Of a stretch of 64,000 nt of DNA, positions 8,961-19,164 are shown in pieces. Numbering within the stretch: position 1 is the first letter of the stretch; each line of letters starts with the position of its first letter. A program made the translations under genes and the position numbers. The notes beneath the pieces were generated by a model. That model searched no databases and was not told the origin of the DNA. It worked only from the letters and a program-made list of their open reading frames with translations. The DNA is from Flavobacterium ammonificans (GTDB lineage: Bacteria > Bacteroidota > Bacteroidia > Flavobacteriales > Flavobacteriaceae): positions 434,001-498,000 of the forward strand of contig NZ_AP025183.1 of assembly GCF_020885975.1 (NCBI RefSeq), written 5' to 3'.

Positions 8961-9722
8961 ATGAGTTCAAATTCTAACAATCCGTTTTTAAACAATAAAG
9001 CGTTTACGTCAAGTAAAACAGAAGTTCACGAAGCAACAATCATTGGCCATGAACAAACTATGACCATAGCGGGAACTATGAACAAAAGTTTAATTTTGTT
9101 TTTACTGCTTACCGCTGCTGCTATGATTACCTGGTGGATGGCAAACAACGGACAAAGTCCTATGGTTCCTATGATAGGTGGTGCTGTAATGGGACTTATT
9201 TTAGTAATAATTGCCGCTTTCAAACCACAACTTTCAGGCTATTTAGCTCCTGGATATGCGGTTTTTGAAGGTTTATTCATTGGAGGGATTTCTGCAATTT
9301 TTGAAATCAAATATCCTGGTATTGTAACACAAGCTGTAGGTGCTACTTTAGTTACTTTTGCAGTGTGCTTAGGTCTATATCGTTTTAAAATTGTACAAGT
9401 TACTGAACGATTTAAATCTATTATAATCGCTTCGACTTTAGCCATTGGAACCTATTACATTATTTCTTGGCTAATTTCTTTATTCACTAGCTTTACGCCT
9501 GTTCATCATGGGAATTCCATGTGGAGTATCGGAATTAGTGTTTTTGTGATAGTAATTGCCGCAATGAATTTATTTTTAGACTTTGATCAAATTGAAGAAG
9601 GAACCAAGAGAAGAATGCCTAAATACATGGAATGGTATAGCGCCATGGGTTTGATTATTACTTTAGTTTGGTTGTACATCGAATTCCTACGATTACTTTC
9701 TAAGTTAAATAGTAGAGACTAA
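8961..9722 (+). CDS. Bax inhibitor-1/YccA family membrane protein
   Basis: This 253-residue protein has about seven hydrophobic segments after a soluble N-terminus of about 45 residues. The pattern fits the BI-1/YccA (TMBIM) family, including FEGLFIGGISAIFE and the C-terminal DFDQIEEG region with its conserved acidic residues. Family members are linked to calcium leak or to modulation of FtsH-type proteolysis. The gene stands alone between two terminators. Confidence 0.88.
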   Translation: MSSNSNNPFLNNKAFTSSKTEVHEATIIGHEQTMTIAGTMNKSLILFLLLTAAAMITWWMANNGQSPMVPMIGGAVMGLILVIIAAFKPQLSGYLAPGYAVFEGLFIGGISAIFEIKYPGIVTQAVGATLVTFAVCLGLYRFKIVQVTERFKSIIIASTLAIGTYYIISWLISLFTSFTPVHHGNSMWSIGISVFVIVIAAMNLFLDFDQIEEGTKRRMPKYMEWYSAMGLIITLVWLYIEFLRLLSKLNSRD

Positions 9723-9740
9723 TTTTGTCCACCTCATTTT

Positions 9741-9779
9741 AAAGCTCCATTGTGAATTCATAATGGAGCTTTTTTTATT
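9741..9779 (+). terminator. Terminator after the Bax-inhibitor-like gene
   Basis: AAAGCTCCATT (9741-9751) pairs with AATGGAGCTTT (9762-9772) and a T run follows. Confidence 0.85.
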
Positions 9780-9803
9780 TAAATGTTTCTGGATTTTTCT
9801 TCT

Positions 9804-9948
9804 ACCACATAGAAACATAGCACATTTTAACCTTAAAAAGAAAGGTTAGAAATAACAAATTACTTTTCACATAGTTGCTTAAGTGAAAAGCGAAGCGTCT
9901 ATACTCTCTTTAATTATTCCCTTTATTCTATGTTTCTATGTGGTGAAA
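9804..9948. repeat. Dispersed palindromic element, copy 1
   Basis: The ends are inverted: ACCACATAGAAACATAG at 9804-9820 and CTATGTTTCTATGTGGTG from 9928. The middle holds TTTCACATAGTTGCTTAAGTG and an AAGCGTCTAT motif. A second copy with the same order lies at 25509-25649. This one sits between two converging genes and covers the otherwise empty 9780-9960 stretch. No coding capacity is seen, so it looks like a short non-autonomous element or its fossil. Confidence 0.7.
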
Positions 9949-9960
9949 TTTTTATACCAA

Positions 9961-11043
9961 TTAAAATGCAAACTGTAATTGCACTACCACCGTTTTCTTT
10001 TGTTCTGTATTCAAATTACTTAATGAAATTCCGAGTAACCGAACCGAATCCTTCATTCGTTCTTGATACAATAACTCTTTTACATTTTCAAGAATCAGGG
10101 CTTTATCAGAAATAAAATACGGAACCGTTTTGCTACGTGTTTGTTGCGTAAAATCACTATATTTTATTTTTAAAGTAACCGTTTTACCTGCGATTGATTG
10201 TTTTTTTAGACGTCGTTCTAAATTCGCCGCTATGGTTTCAAGTTGTTCTAACATGAATATTTCAGATGATAAATTAGCATCAAAAGTATGTTCTGCCGCA
10301 ACAGATTTAGTAATACGATCTGGTTTTACTTCGCTAGTGTGAATTCCGCGAACAACTTGATAATATAACGCTCCTGATTTACCAAAATGGGTTGATAAAA
10401 ACTCCACCGATTTGCTCTTTAATTCCAATCCGGTAAAAATGCCTAATTGGTACATTTTTTCAGTGGTCACTTTCCCTACACCATAGAACTTCCTGATTGG
10501 TAATTCCTCCAAAAAAGGAATAACTTCGTCTGGATTGACTGTTTTTTGTCCATTAGGTTTGTTGTAATCACTCGCAATTTTAGCAATAAACTTATTGACT
10601 GAAATTCCTGCCGATGCAGTCAAACCTACTTCGTTCAAAATTCGCATTCGGATTTCTTGTGCTATTAAAGTAGCGCTGGGATTTCCTTTTTTATTTTGAG
10701 TCACATCAAGATAGGCTTCGTCAAGCGAAAGAGGTTCTACCAAATCTGTGTAATCAAAAAATATGGCGTGGATTTTTTTGGAAATTTCTTTGTACCGGTC
10801 AAAACGTGGTTTTACAAAAATAAGTTCGGGGCAATTTTTTTTGGCTAAAACACCACTGATGGCACTCCTCACCCCGAATTTTCTCGCTTCATAACTTGCT
10901 GCCGCTACTACCCCTCTGTTTTCAGAACCTCCAACAGCAATAGGTTTGCCTCGAAGTTCTGGAAAATCCATTTGTTCTACCGAAGCATAAAAGGCATCCA
11001 TATCGATGTGAATGATTTTTCTATGTTGTGGAGTTTCAGACAT
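9961..11043 (-). CDS. dinB: DNA polymerase IV (Y family)
   Basis: This error-prone polymerase performs translesion synthesis. The palm motifs HIDMDAFYASVEQ (Asp ligands and steric-gate region) and SLDEAYLDVT (Asp-Glu pair) are visible, followed by the thumb helix-hairpin-helix and a little-finger domain. The 360 residues are typical. The last residues (VVQLQFAF) do not resemble a standard beta-clamp motif. The gene is monocistronic and divergent from the CYTH gene. Confidence 0.94.
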   Translation of the reverse strand: MSETPQHRKIIHIDMDAFYASVEQMDFPELRGKPIAVGGSENRGVVAAASYEARKFGVRSAISGVLAKKNCPELIFVKPRFDRYKEISKKIHAIFFDYTDLVEPLSLDEAYLDVTQNKKGNPSATLIAQEIRMRILNEVGLTASAGISVNKFIAKIASDYNKPNGQKTVNPDEVIPFLEELPIRKFYGVGKVTTEKMYQLGIFTGLELKSKSVEFLSTHFGKSGALYYQVVRGIHTSEVKPDRITKSVAAEHTFDANLSSEIFMLEQLETIAANLERRLKKQSIAGKTVTLKIKYSDFTQQTRSKTVPYFISDKALILENVKELLYQERMKDSVRLLGISLSNLNTEQKKTVVVQLQFAF

Positions 11044-11111
11044 GACACAAATTTATACAAAAAGGTTTAGTCAAAATCAACTAACTTTGAAGCAAGAAAT
11101 AGAATTGGATT

Positions 11112-11579
11112 ATGATTGAAATAGAACGAAAGTTTTTAGTAGCTTCAAACGCATTTAAAAGCGATGCTTTGCGCAAAAACAACATTGCTCAAGGCTATTT
11201 GAGTGCGCATACAGAACGTACCGTACGAGTGCGTATAAAAGGCGAAAAAGGATACCTAACTATTAAAGGGAAGTCAAATGAAACTGGATTATCTCGTTTT
11301 GAATGGGAAAAAGATATTTCAGTTGAGGAAGCCAAACAACTTTTGCTACTATGCGAAAAAGGAGTGATTGAAAAAATCAGGTACGAAATACAAGTTGGCG
11401 AGCACCTCTTTGAAGTAGATGAATTTTTAGGAGAAAACGAAGGATTGGTTATCGCTGAAGTAGAATTACAATCAGAAAGCGAAATATTTGAAAAACCAAG
11501 TTGGTTAGGCATTGAAGTAACACAAGATCATCGCTATTACAATTCGTATTTAAGCCAAAACCCTTTTACCAGTTGGTAA
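11112..11579 (+). CDS. CYTH domain protein (triphosphate tunnel metalloenzyme)
   Basis: The signature ExExK appears at the start as EIERKFLV. The 155 residues contain only the tunnel-fold CYTH domain, with the alternating charged strands KGYLTIKGK and HLFEVDEFLGENEGLVIAEVEL. Short bacterial members hydrolyse inorganic triphosphate or have unknown substrates. No CHAD domain is fused. It ends one base before the converging RlpA-like gene. Confidence 0.88.
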   Translation: MIEIERKFLVASNAFKSDALRKNNIAQGYLSAHTERTVRVRIKGEKGYLTIKGKSNETGLSRFEWEKDISVEEAKQLLLLCEKGVIEKIRYEIQVGEHLFEVDEFLGENEGLVIAEVELQSESEIFEKPSWLGIEVTQDHRYYNSYLSQNPFTSW

Positions 11580-11580
11580 T

Positions 11581-12060
11581 TTAGTTTTCTATAATTTCAA
11601 TTTTAACACGCAACATTCCGCTTCTTTTATTGTCTGCAAGATCCATAAATGCACGCTTGGTTAAATCAATTTCCTTCGAACGGACAAAAGGCCCTCTATC
11701 AGTAATTTCAACAATTACAAATCTACCATTAGCTTCGTTGGTCACCTTTACTTTAGTGCCAAAAGGCAATTTTTTATGCGCTGCAGTATAGCCACTATTG
11801 CTGAATTTTTTACCGCTAGTTGTTCGTCTTCCATTAAACTTGTCTGCGTAATAAGAAGCAATAACCGACTTTTTAAACGCCTTCAACTGAAGTGGTTTTA
11901 CTGGAATACTATCTTCAACAATTACGTCTGTTGCAGCAGGTTTCGTTTTTTTAAGGGTATCTTTTGCAATTGTAGTTTTATGTTTGTTCAATGTATTGGA
12001 TTGGCTCCAAGCCAAAGCAACCGCAAGAACTAAACACAATACTATCAAACCTTTTTTCAT
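11581..12060 (-). CDS. RlpA-like double-psi beta-barrel protein
   Basis: A signal peptide (about residues 1-19, ending AWSQ) is followed by a spacer and an RlpA-type domain with SYYADKFNGRRTTSGKKF and EITDRGPFVRSKEIDLTKRA. Proteins with this domain are secreted to the envelope and in some species cleave peptidoglycan lacking stem peptides. No SPOR domain is present, so septal targeting is not supported. At 159 residues it is among the short members of the family. Confidence 0.88.
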   Translation of the reverse strand: MKKGLIVLCLVLAVALAWSQSNTLNKHKTTIAKDTLKKTKPAATDVIVEDSIPVKPLQLKAFKKSVIASYYADKFNGRRTTSGKKFSNSGYTAAHKKLPFGTKVKVTNEANGRFVIVEITDRGPFVRSKEIDLTKRAFMDLADNKRSGMLRVKIEIIEN

Positions 12061-12091
12061 GTTTGCTTTTTTTAATTAAAAATTGGGATAA

Positions 12092-12116
12092 AAAAAGTCC
12101 TTTTCAGGACTTTGTA
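12092..12116 (-). terminator. Terminator of the four-helix membrane protein gene
   Basis: AAAGTCC and GGACTTT form a stem around a short loop, followed by seven T on the minus strand. Confidence 0.75.
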
Positions 12117-12118
12117 TT

Positions 12119-12541
12119 TTAGAACCATAGACTCCAAGGAATTCTACTCAGAATTAAAACCAAACCTATACCGTAAAAAATACCAATAGACTTGAACTTA
12201 GCTTCATTAGTAGCCGCTTTTTTATGTTTAGACCACCCAATGGTAATCAATACAATAGCAATGATATTAATCAAAGGATGTTCTAAAGAAGTCAATCGAT
12301 ACGCTTCGTTTTTCATTTGTCCAAAAACAGCTGATCCTAATGGAGATAGAAAATACAACACTAAACCAACTAGTAATTGAATATGAGTTCCTATTAAAGC
12401 AAACAAGGCAATTTTACGGTCTTTGGCGGTAAACTCTTTTTGAGAGGATTTACCAATAAAAGAATTTACTACAGCTATCACTAAATGTAGAATGGCTAAA
12501 TAGGCCCAACCGGAATGAAATTTTTGAATGAAATTGTACAT
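12119..12541 (-). CDS. Four-helix membrane protein of unknown function
   Basis: I placed the start at 12541 (MYNFIQKFHSGWAYLAIL) because the longer frame to 12634 runs across the terminator of the upstream receptor gene. The 140 residues hold four hydrophobic helices. A conserved-looking FHSGWAY in helix 1, a THIQLLVGL in helix 2 and LEHPLINI before helix 3 place His residues in or near the membrane, recalling small cytochrome-b-like proteins of Bacteroidota. Heme binding is not shown. Confidence 0.7.
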   Translation of the reverse strand: MYNFIQKFHSGWAYLAILHLVIAVVNSFIGKSSQKEFTAKDRKIALFALIGTHIQLLVGLVLYFLSPLGSAVFGQMKNEAYRLTSLEHPLINIIAIVLITIGWSKHKKAATNEAKFKSIGIFYGIGLVLILSRIPWSLWF

Positions 12542-12588
12542 GTTTATTGTTTTATTGAATTTCAAATATAGTAAAAAAATGATACAAA

Positions 12589-12626
12589 AAAAACGGCATC
12601 CCCAATTAATGAGAATGCCGCTTTTA
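12589..12626 (-). terminator. Terminator of the Oar-like receptor gene
   Basis: CGGCAT and ATGCCG pair, helped by an inner G-U-rich stem, and a run of eight T follows on the minus strand. Confidence 0.8.
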
Positions 12627-12640
12627 AAATACATTAGAAA

Positions 12641-15600
12641 TTATTTACCGAAAATATATCTTAATGTGAACTGTGCAGTCCATACATCAAATGCACTTGC
12701 GTTTCTTTGGAAAGTATCTCTAATTAAAGTTCTAGTTCCATTAGCCTCTGTTTGAGTTGCCAATTGAAAAATAGGTTCGTTTCCTGTAGTATTAGATCTA
12801 TAAGCCAAAGGATTTGTAGTAGTAACTCTTTGTGTTACTCCCCAATCTTTATTCAATAAGTTTCCAAAATTCAAGATATCAACTCTGAACTGAAAGTTAT
12901 TTTGTTTTCCAGCTATTTTCATATAAAAATCTTGAGTAACAGAGAAATCAACTCTATGCAACATAGGCAATACTCTTGCATTACGATCTACATACTGTCC
13001 TCTTTTAGTTCTTAAATAAGAATCTTGATTAATGAATGCATCAAATGCAGCTTGCTGTTGTGCTTCAGTATAAGTTGTAGTTACACCATTACTAACTACT
13101 CTCAAAGGTTCAAAACGAATTTGATTAGCATTCAAAGGAACATACATTAAGTCGTTAAAACTAACTCTATCTCCATTCATATCACCTCCGTAAGAATACG
13201 TAAAAGCTCCTGTTTGTTCTCCAATATAACCTAAGTTAAAAGAAGTAGACCCACCATATTTATCACCATAGTTGATTTTATAACCTAAAATACCAACTAA
13301 TCTATTAGGCGTATTGTTATTTGAATTTGATAACATTAAATCATTGTTACCATTCACTGATCTAGCTCCAGTCCATGATCCGGCTGCAATTGAACCAGCT
13401 GACATCAAATCAGTAGCTCTAGATCTTGTATAGGCAACAGATCCCCAGAATCCGTTAGAATATGGGTACTCTAACTTAAATGTAGTAGAATAAAAATACC
13501 CTTCATTAGTGTTTTCTAAAACTACTGCACTAGATACATTATCATTAATTCTTACTCCATTGTCATTACCAGCATATCTTGGTCTGTTATCTGGTCCTGA
13601 GAAAGTTCCAACAGGTTTGTCTAAGTTAGCATTGTAATAATTAATAGCATTGATATTTTTACTAAAAATACCTTCAACGGTTGCAACTAAACCAAATGGC
13701 AATTTCTTATCAATTGCAAAATTGGTTTTCCATGTTTGAGGGAATTTGAAATTTCTTTCTGTCAAAGCTAACTCAATTTGAGTTGGCAAAGTAGCAACAG
13801 CAGGTGTAAAGTACTGTTGTGGATTTGGTGTAAAACCATATCTTCCAGCAGTTAATGCAGATCCACTAGCATCAATAAAGCCAGTTAAAACTCCATTGTT
13901 CCCAACAGCATTTGATAAAAATACTGCAGGTGGACGGCCTGTGAAAATACCTGTTCCTCCACGGAATTGAGTGGTAGCATCATCATAAAGATCGTAATTA
14001 AATCCAAATCTTGGCTCAAATAAAATTTGAGTATCTGGCATATTACCAGTGTTGAATTTTTGACCGTTAGCGAATGTTAAAGTGTTAACTAATGGGTTTT
14101 CTAATGCTGTATCTGCAAAAGAAACAGCAGTTGCTCTAATACCAAATGTTAATCTTAAATTATCGTATGGTTTGTACTCATCTTGCGCATATAAATCGAA
14201 TTTATTGTACTTCAATACTTGCAAAGGCTCAGCATTACCTGGTAATGCAGAATATCTAAATTGGAAACGACCTGGCAAAAGTGTTGAAGGAGCATCTCCA
14301 TTAGCAGCAGATTGAGATGCCGCAGCTTTAAAATCATCTATAGAATTAAAAACATAAACTCCATTTGAACCTGGAAAGAACATGTTATTAGAAATAAAAC
14401 GCTCAAAATTACCTCCAAGAACAACAGTGTGTTTTCCCAAGTTTCCTGTTACGTTATTAGTGAAGTGCAAAGTAGAATAATCCAATCTATTTGCATTTGT
14501 AAATGGATCTAAACCTAAAGAAACCAATGTAGGAGCCGAAGAAGATCCGTTTCTAATATCAATAGTTGGGAAAAGGCCTCCGCCAATTAAACCTCTATCT
14601 TCATTTTGGTAATCATATCCTCCAATGAAACTATTGCTCCATTTTTTAGATAGCTTACTATTAAATTCTAATACTACAGATTGAGTATTGTCATTTTGTA
14701 AATAACCACTATTTTGGAAAGCCATTGCCTCTGCACGTGCTGTTCTGTTGCCTAAACCTAGAGAAGCAGAGTTTGACATTAAAATATCAGAGAATGAATC
14801 ATGTTGTACATAACGCAAAGACATTTTATGATTGTCATTAATATTCCAATCCAATCTAGTTAAAAACTTAGTTGATTTACTTACAGCATCAAAATTTTCC
14901 CATGGCCCAGTTTCATAATCAAATGTATTTTTCATGAAATCAGACAAATCTTTCATTTGAGCATAAGTAGGCAAAGAAACTTGTGCGCCTCCATTTGGAG
15001 ACCCAGTAGATGTCCAAGTAGTAGCTGGTTGAGTTCTCTCGATTGTTTCAAAGTTAGCAAATATAAATAATTTGTCTTTGATTATCGGAGCACCTATTCT
15101 TGCACCAATTATATTTTCTTCAAACTTTCCAGGAACAATAGTTACTGGTCCAGCATCACGCCCTAAGAAAGTTTTATTATCATTTCTAAATGAATTGTAT
15201 ACAGATCCTTCAATTTCGTTTGTTCCACTACGTGTAACTGCGTTAATTCCTGATCCTGTAAATCCAGATTGACGAACGTCAAAAGGTGCTATATTAACCT
15301 GTAATTGATCAATTGCATCCAAAGAAATTGCAGTAGAACCTGTTCTTCCTCCAGCTTGAGCATCACTTCCTAATCCAAATCCATTATTGAAGACAGATCC
15401 GTCAATTGTAAAGTTGTTAAAACGAGAATCTTGACCTCCAAAAGAACCATTGCTTCCCGCGTTTGCGTTGTACTTAGTAATCGAGTTAATTGAACGTGAT
15501 CCAATAACTGGTACAGCATTCAACTGACGATTATTAAACGTTTGAGAAGCACCTGTTTTTCCTTTAGAAAACAATCCGCTAGCATTTGTCTTAGTTACAA

Positions 15601-15946
15601 CTACTTCTTTCAAAGCATTTACTTCTTCAACTAATACAAAATTAACGTTAGCTGAATTTCCCAGCGTAGCATTAACTTCAGTAATTTCTGAAGTCTTGTA
15701 ACTTGGGTAAGAAACCCTAACTGTGTATGGTCCACCTGGTCTAACCGAAGGTATACTGTACCCTCCATTAGCATTAGTTTCACCATAATACTTCGTCCCA
15801 GTTGGCGTGTGAACCGCTTGAACAGTTACACCTGGCAACTTTTCTCCCGAATTACTCTTAACCGTACCAGTTATTGACGAACTAGTAACCTGAGCATACC
15901 CAACAAGGGACAGGAAAAAAACAATAAATAATGTAATTTTTTTCAT
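12641..15946 (-). CDS. Oar-like TonB-dependent outer-membrane receptor
   Basis: The 1101-residue protein starts with a signal peptide (MKKITLFIVFFLSLVGYAQ). A carboxypeptidase-regulatory-like domain follows (about 20-110: SSITGTVKSNSGEKLPGVTV). Next come a TonB plug-type region and a long beta-barrel with many aromatic strand ends, finishing in FTLRYIFGK. This layout matches the Oar/OmpA-related TonB-receptor group common in Bacteroidota. The ligand is unknown and no SusD partner is adjacent. The gene has about 240 bases of upstream sequence and its own terminator. Confidence 0.88.
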   Translation of the reverse strand: MKKITLFIVFFLSLVGYAQVTSSSITGTVKSNSGEKLPGVTVQAVHTPTGTKYYGETNANGGYSIPSVRPGGPYTVRVSYPSYKTSEITEVNATLGNSANVNFVLVEEVNALKEVVVTKTNASGLFSKGKTGASQTFNNRQLNAVPVIGSRSINSITKYNANAGSNGSFGGQDSRFNNFTIDGSVFNNGFGLGSDAQAGGRTGSTAISLDAIDQLQVNIAPFDVRQSGFTGSGINAVTRSGTNEIEGSVYNSFRNDNKTFLGRDAGPVTIVPGKFEENIIGARIGAPIIKDKLFIFANFETIERTQPATTWTSTGSPNGGAQVSLPTYAQMKDLSDFMKNTFDYETGPWENFDAVSKSTKFLTRLDWNINDNHKMSLRYVQHDSFSDILMSNSASLGLGNRTARAEAMAFQNSGYLQNDNTQSVVLEFNSKLSKKWSNSFIGGYDYQNEDRGLIGGGLFPTIDIRNGSSSAPTLVSLGLDPFTNANRLDYSTLHFTNNVTGNLGKHTVVLGGNFERFISNNMFFPGSNGVYVFNSIDDFKAAASQSAANGDAPSTLLPGRFQFRYSALPGNAEPLQVLKYNKFDLYAQDEYKPYDNLRLTFGIRATAVSFADTALENPLVNTLTFANGQKFNTGNMPDTQILFEPRFGFNYDLYDDATTQFRGGTGIFTGRPPAVFLSNAVGNNGVLTGFIDASGSALTAGRYGFTPNPQQYFTPAVATLPTQIELALTERNFKFPQTWKTNFAIDKKLPFGLVATVEGIFSKNINAINYYNANLDKPVGTFSGPDNRPRYAGNDNGVRINDNVSSAVVLENTNEGYFYSTTFKLEYPYSNGFWGSVAYTRSRATDLMSAGSIAAGSWTGARSVNGNNDLMLSNSNNNTPNRLVGILGYKINYGDKYGGSTSFNLGYIGEQTGAFTYSYGGDMNGDRVSFNDLMYVPLNANQIRFEPLRVVSNGVTTTYTEAQQQAAFDAFINQDSYLRTKRGQYVDRNARVLPMLHRVDFSVTQDFYMKIAGKQNNFQFRVDILNFGNLLNKDWGVTQRVTTTNPLAYRSNTTGNEPIFQLATQTEANGTRTLIRDTFQRNASAFDVWTAQFTLRYIFGK

Positions 15947-16135
15947 TTTTTGTTTATTTAATTTTTGGCAAAATTATGACATTTTTAGCTTTATACGTTA
16001 AGACAACGTTAAAAAAAATAAACAATTTCGAGTTTTTTTGAACAATTATTGATTTTAGTGCGATTGATGAGTGCAAATTTTTCAGTTTTATATAACTTAA
16101 GCAAAAACAAGAAGATAGAAATCTGCTCTATAACA

Positions 16136-16167
16136 AAAAAGCGATCGGAAGATTCCAATCGCTTTTA
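16136..16167 (-). terminator. pgi terminator
   Basis: AAAAGCGAT pairs with the matching AATCGCTTTT half through a GGAA/TTCC inner stem, with a T run on the minus strand. Apart from this hairpin, 15947-16135 shows only A/T-rich promoter sequence for the receptor gene. Confidence 0.8.
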
Positions 16168-16185
16168 TAATCTAAAAAATATAGT

Positions 16186-17829
16186 TTACTTGTTTTTCAA
16201 AAAATGATTCAAAAGAAATGATGTAGAACTATCGTGGTTATTTATTGTTTTACTATTGATTTCATCCAGAATAGAATTCGCTAATTGTTTTCCTAACTCT
16301 ACTCCCCATTGGTCAAAACTAAAGATATTCCAAATGATTCCTTGTACAAATATTTTATGTTCGTACATCGCAATTAGAGAACCTAACGACTGCGGCGTTA
16401 ATTTTTGAATTAATAAAGTATTCGTTGGTTTATTTCCTTCAAATACTTTGAAAGGTAACAATGTCGATGCTTTTTCAGGAGACAAACCTTGTTTGTCAAA
16501 TTCAGCTTGCACTTGAGCTTCGGTTTTGCCATGCAACAAGGCTTCTGTCTGTGCAAAAAAGTTCGACATCAATTTATCATGGTGATTATCGTCTCCATAT
16601 AATGGTTTCACAAATCCAATAAAATCAGCCGGGATTACTTTTGTACCTTGGTGAATCAATTGAAAAAAGGCGTGTTGCGAGTTGGTTCCGGGCTCTCCCC
16701 AAATAATAGTTCCAGTTTGATAATTAACCGGTTCACCATCGCGACCCACACTTTTACCATTACTTTCCATTGTTCCTTGTTGTAAATAAGGCGCTAATTT
16801 TTGTAAATACTGCGTGTACGGAATCAATGCTTCGCTTTCAGCGCCAAAGAAATTATTGTACCAAACGCTCAATAAAGCTAGGGTTACAGGAATATTTTGA
16901 TCAAAATCAGTTGTCTTGAAATGTTCATCCATTTCATTAGCACCACTTAATAAGGCATTGTAGTTTTCAAATCCGATAGCTAAACTAATAGAAAGGCCTA
17001 CCGCACTCCACAATGAAAAACGACCACCAACCCACTCCCACATTGGAAAAACATTGTCTGGATTAATTCCGAATCCTGTTACTTTATCTAAATTAGTAGA
17101 AACCGCTACGAAATGTTTGGCTACATCTTCTTGTTTGGCTGATTTCAAAAACCATTCTTTAATGGTTTCTGAATTAGTTAAGGTTTCTTGAGTCGTAAAC
17201 GTTTTAGAAACTATGACAAATAAAGTGGTTTCTGGATTTATTTTTTTGATGATTTCATTTACATGATCTCCATCCACGTTGGAAACAAAATGAACATTCA
17301 AATGATTTTTATAAAACTGTAAGGCCTCTACTGCCATTGCAGGGCCTAAATCAGAACCCCCAATACCAATATTAACAATATCTGTAAACGCTTTGCCTGT
17401 AAATCCTTTTCGCTGACCTGAAACAACCTCATTGGTAAAGGTTTTGATTTTATTCTTAACCGCATAGACCTCAGGCATTACGTTTTGACCATCAACCTTA
17501 ATTACTGCCGATTCTTTGGCGCGCAAAGCCGTATGAAGTACCGCTCTATTCTCTGTTTGATTGATCAACTCTCCTCCAAAATAAGCAGTTATCGCTTCTT
17601 TAAGACCAACTTGATTGGCTAATTCCAATAACAAAGACATTGTTTCTTCATTAATTCTATTTTTGGAATAATCCAAAAGAAAATCATTCCACTTCAAGTT
17701 GAATTTAGCTACACGTGAATCATCTAATTGGAATAATTCTTGCATTGTAGTCGATGCGATTGCATTATAATGTTGTTGCAATTTTGCCCAAGCAGCAGTT
17801 TGAGTTGGGTTGATTGTTTGTAAAGCCAT
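16186..17829 (-). CDS. pgi: Glucose-6-phosphate isomerase
   Basis: It interconverts glucose 6-phosphate and fructose 6-phosphate. The family signatures [17 protein letters not shown] and [15 protein letters not shown] and the C-terminal [13 protein letters not shown] are all present. The 547 residues match the long bacterial/eukaryotic-type enzyme. It is probably monocistronic, with about 100 bases upstream and a terminator downstream. Confidence 0.96.
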   Translation of the reverse strand: MALQTINPTQTAAWAKLQQHYNAIASTTMQELFQLDDSRVAKFNLKWNDFLLDYSKNRINEETMSLLLELANQVGLKEAITAYFGGELINQTENRAVLHTALRAKESAVIKVDGQNVMPEVYAVKNKIKTFTNEVVSGQRKGFTGKAFTDIVNIGIGGSDLGPAMAVEALQFYKNHLNVHFVSNVDGDHVNEIIKKINPETTLFVIVSKTFTTQETLTNSETIKEWFLKSAKQEDVAKHFVAVSTNLDKVTGFGINPDNVFPMWEWVGGRFSLWSAVGLSISLAIGFENYNALLSGANEMDEHFKTTDFDQNIPVTLALLSVWYNNFFGAESEALIPYTQYLQKLAPYLQQGTMESNGKSVGRDGEPVNYQTGTIIWGEPGTNSQHAFFQLIHQGTKVIPADFIGFVKPLYGDDNHHDKLMSNFFAQTEALLHGKTEAQVQAEFDKQGLSPEKASTLLPFKVFEGNKPTNTLLIQKLTPQSLGSLIAMYEHKIFVQGIIWNIFSFDQWGVELGKQLANSILDEINSKTINNHDSSTSFLLNHFLKNK

Positions 17830-17931
17830 TGTTTAGGTAATTGTTTTTATTTTCGGAGCAAAAATACTGAAATTAGTTTGAATACAACTTGTACTCAAAT
17901 CCTATCACATTTTTCAGTTCAAAAGTGTGAT

Positions 17932-19161
17932 TTATAAATTGGCCACGCTATCCAATTCTCTTTTGAGCGGTTCGATTTGTTTCAGGAAGCGTGTTTTAGA
18001 AGCGCCTACCATAGACTCACCTGTAGGTAATTTTAATCGCAGTGCATCTACTTGAACGCCATTTTTCCAGAATCGATAACAAACATGAGGACCAGTAGCT
18101 AGTCCCGTACTTCCCACTTTGCCTATAATTTGCCCTTGAGTTACATATTGACCCCTACGAACTAAAATTTTAGACATATGTAAGTATTGTGTAGAGAAAG
18201 TGCCGTTGTGTTTCACTTTTACAAAATTTCCGTTTCCTGTGGTATATCCAGTTTGCTCGACAATTCCTGCGGCGGTTGTCGTTATTGGTGTTCCGTGTGG
18301 TGCTGCATAATCCGTTCCTTTATGAGCTTTCCAAATTCCTTGAACAGGATGCAATCGATTGGAACTGTATCGTGAGGTAATTCGGCTAAACTTGATTGGA
18401 GTTTTCAGAAAGAAATTTTTCAGTGTTTTACCTTCATCATCATAATATTCTATTTTCCCTGATGAAGAAGTTGCAAAAGGAAAAGCATACACAATCTTGC
18501 CTTTGTATTCAAAAAAAGCGGCTTGCAAACTATCTACTCCATCATAAATGGAATCGTTAATATACCTTTCGGTAAAAGTGAGCGCAAAACGGTCGCCTTT
18601 TTTTAATTTGAAAAAATCAATAGACCAGGCGTATATTTTTGTTATTTTACTGGCTAAAGACCCTTCTACTTTGGCACTTTGAAGAGTTTCAGACAGCGAA
18701 CTTTTTAACACCCCTCCAATGGTTCTCCTTTTAATTGTAATTGGTTTCGTTTTTTTATACGCCACAACTGATGAGTCACGCAGGTCTACCACGTAGTAAT
18801 TTACTGCGTCAGGTTGGTAAATAAAAACTTGTAATTTATTTTTTTTGTGTTTAGATCGAAGTAGCACATACGGCTTATTGTAGCGCATAATTCGGACATC
18901 AAAGGTGTCTTTAACTTTTGCAATAATATCGTACACTTTTTTATTGCCAATATTTTGCTTTTCAATGATGCTCCCAAATGTATCTCCGTTTTTAATCGTA
19001 TCATGAACCACATTGAATTCGGAATACACAAAACCAAACTCACTTTTTTTAATTTTCTTTTGTTCCTGCACATCCTCAGTACTCTCTTGTTTTTTATCAC
19101 AAGAAAACACTAGTACAAGTAGGAAAAAAGAAAGAAAAAATGTGGTTTTTTTGATTGTCAT
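17932..19161 (-). CDS. M23 (LytM-type) peptidoglycan endopeptidase lipoprotein
   Basis: The signal sequence ends in a lipobox (LVFSCDKK), so this is predicted to be a lipoprotein. The C-terminal M23 domain has the first zinc motif as HKGTDYAAPHG (HxxxD) and the later loop as GPHVCYRF, where the usual HxH is HxC. Cys can still bind zinc, so loss of activity is not implied. Residues before the domain form a LysM-free spacer with two mixed alpha/beta stretches. It starts three bases after the tryptophan dioxygenase gene and shares its operon. Confidence 0.88.
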   Translation of the reverse strand: MTIKKTTFFLSFFLLVLVFSCDKKQESTEDVQEQKKIKKSEFGFVYSEFNVVHDTIKNGDTFGSIIEKQNIGNKKVYDIIAKVKDTFDVRIMRYNKPYVLLRSKHKKNKLQVFIYQPDAVNYYVVDLRDSSVVAYKKTKPITIKRRTIGGVLKSSLSETLQSAKVEGSLASKITKIYAWSIDFFKLKKGDRFALTFTERYINDSIYDGVDSLQAAFFEYKGKIVYAFPFATSSSGKIEYYDDEGKTLKNFFLKTPIKFSRITSRYSSNRLHPVQGIWKAHKGTDYAAPHGTPITTTAAGIVEQTGYTTGNGNFVKVKHNGTFSTQYLHMSKILVRRGQYVTQGQIIGKVGSTGLATGPHVCYRFWKNGVQVDALRLKLPTGESMVGASKTRFLKQIEPLKRELDSVANL

Positions 19162-19164
19162 ACA

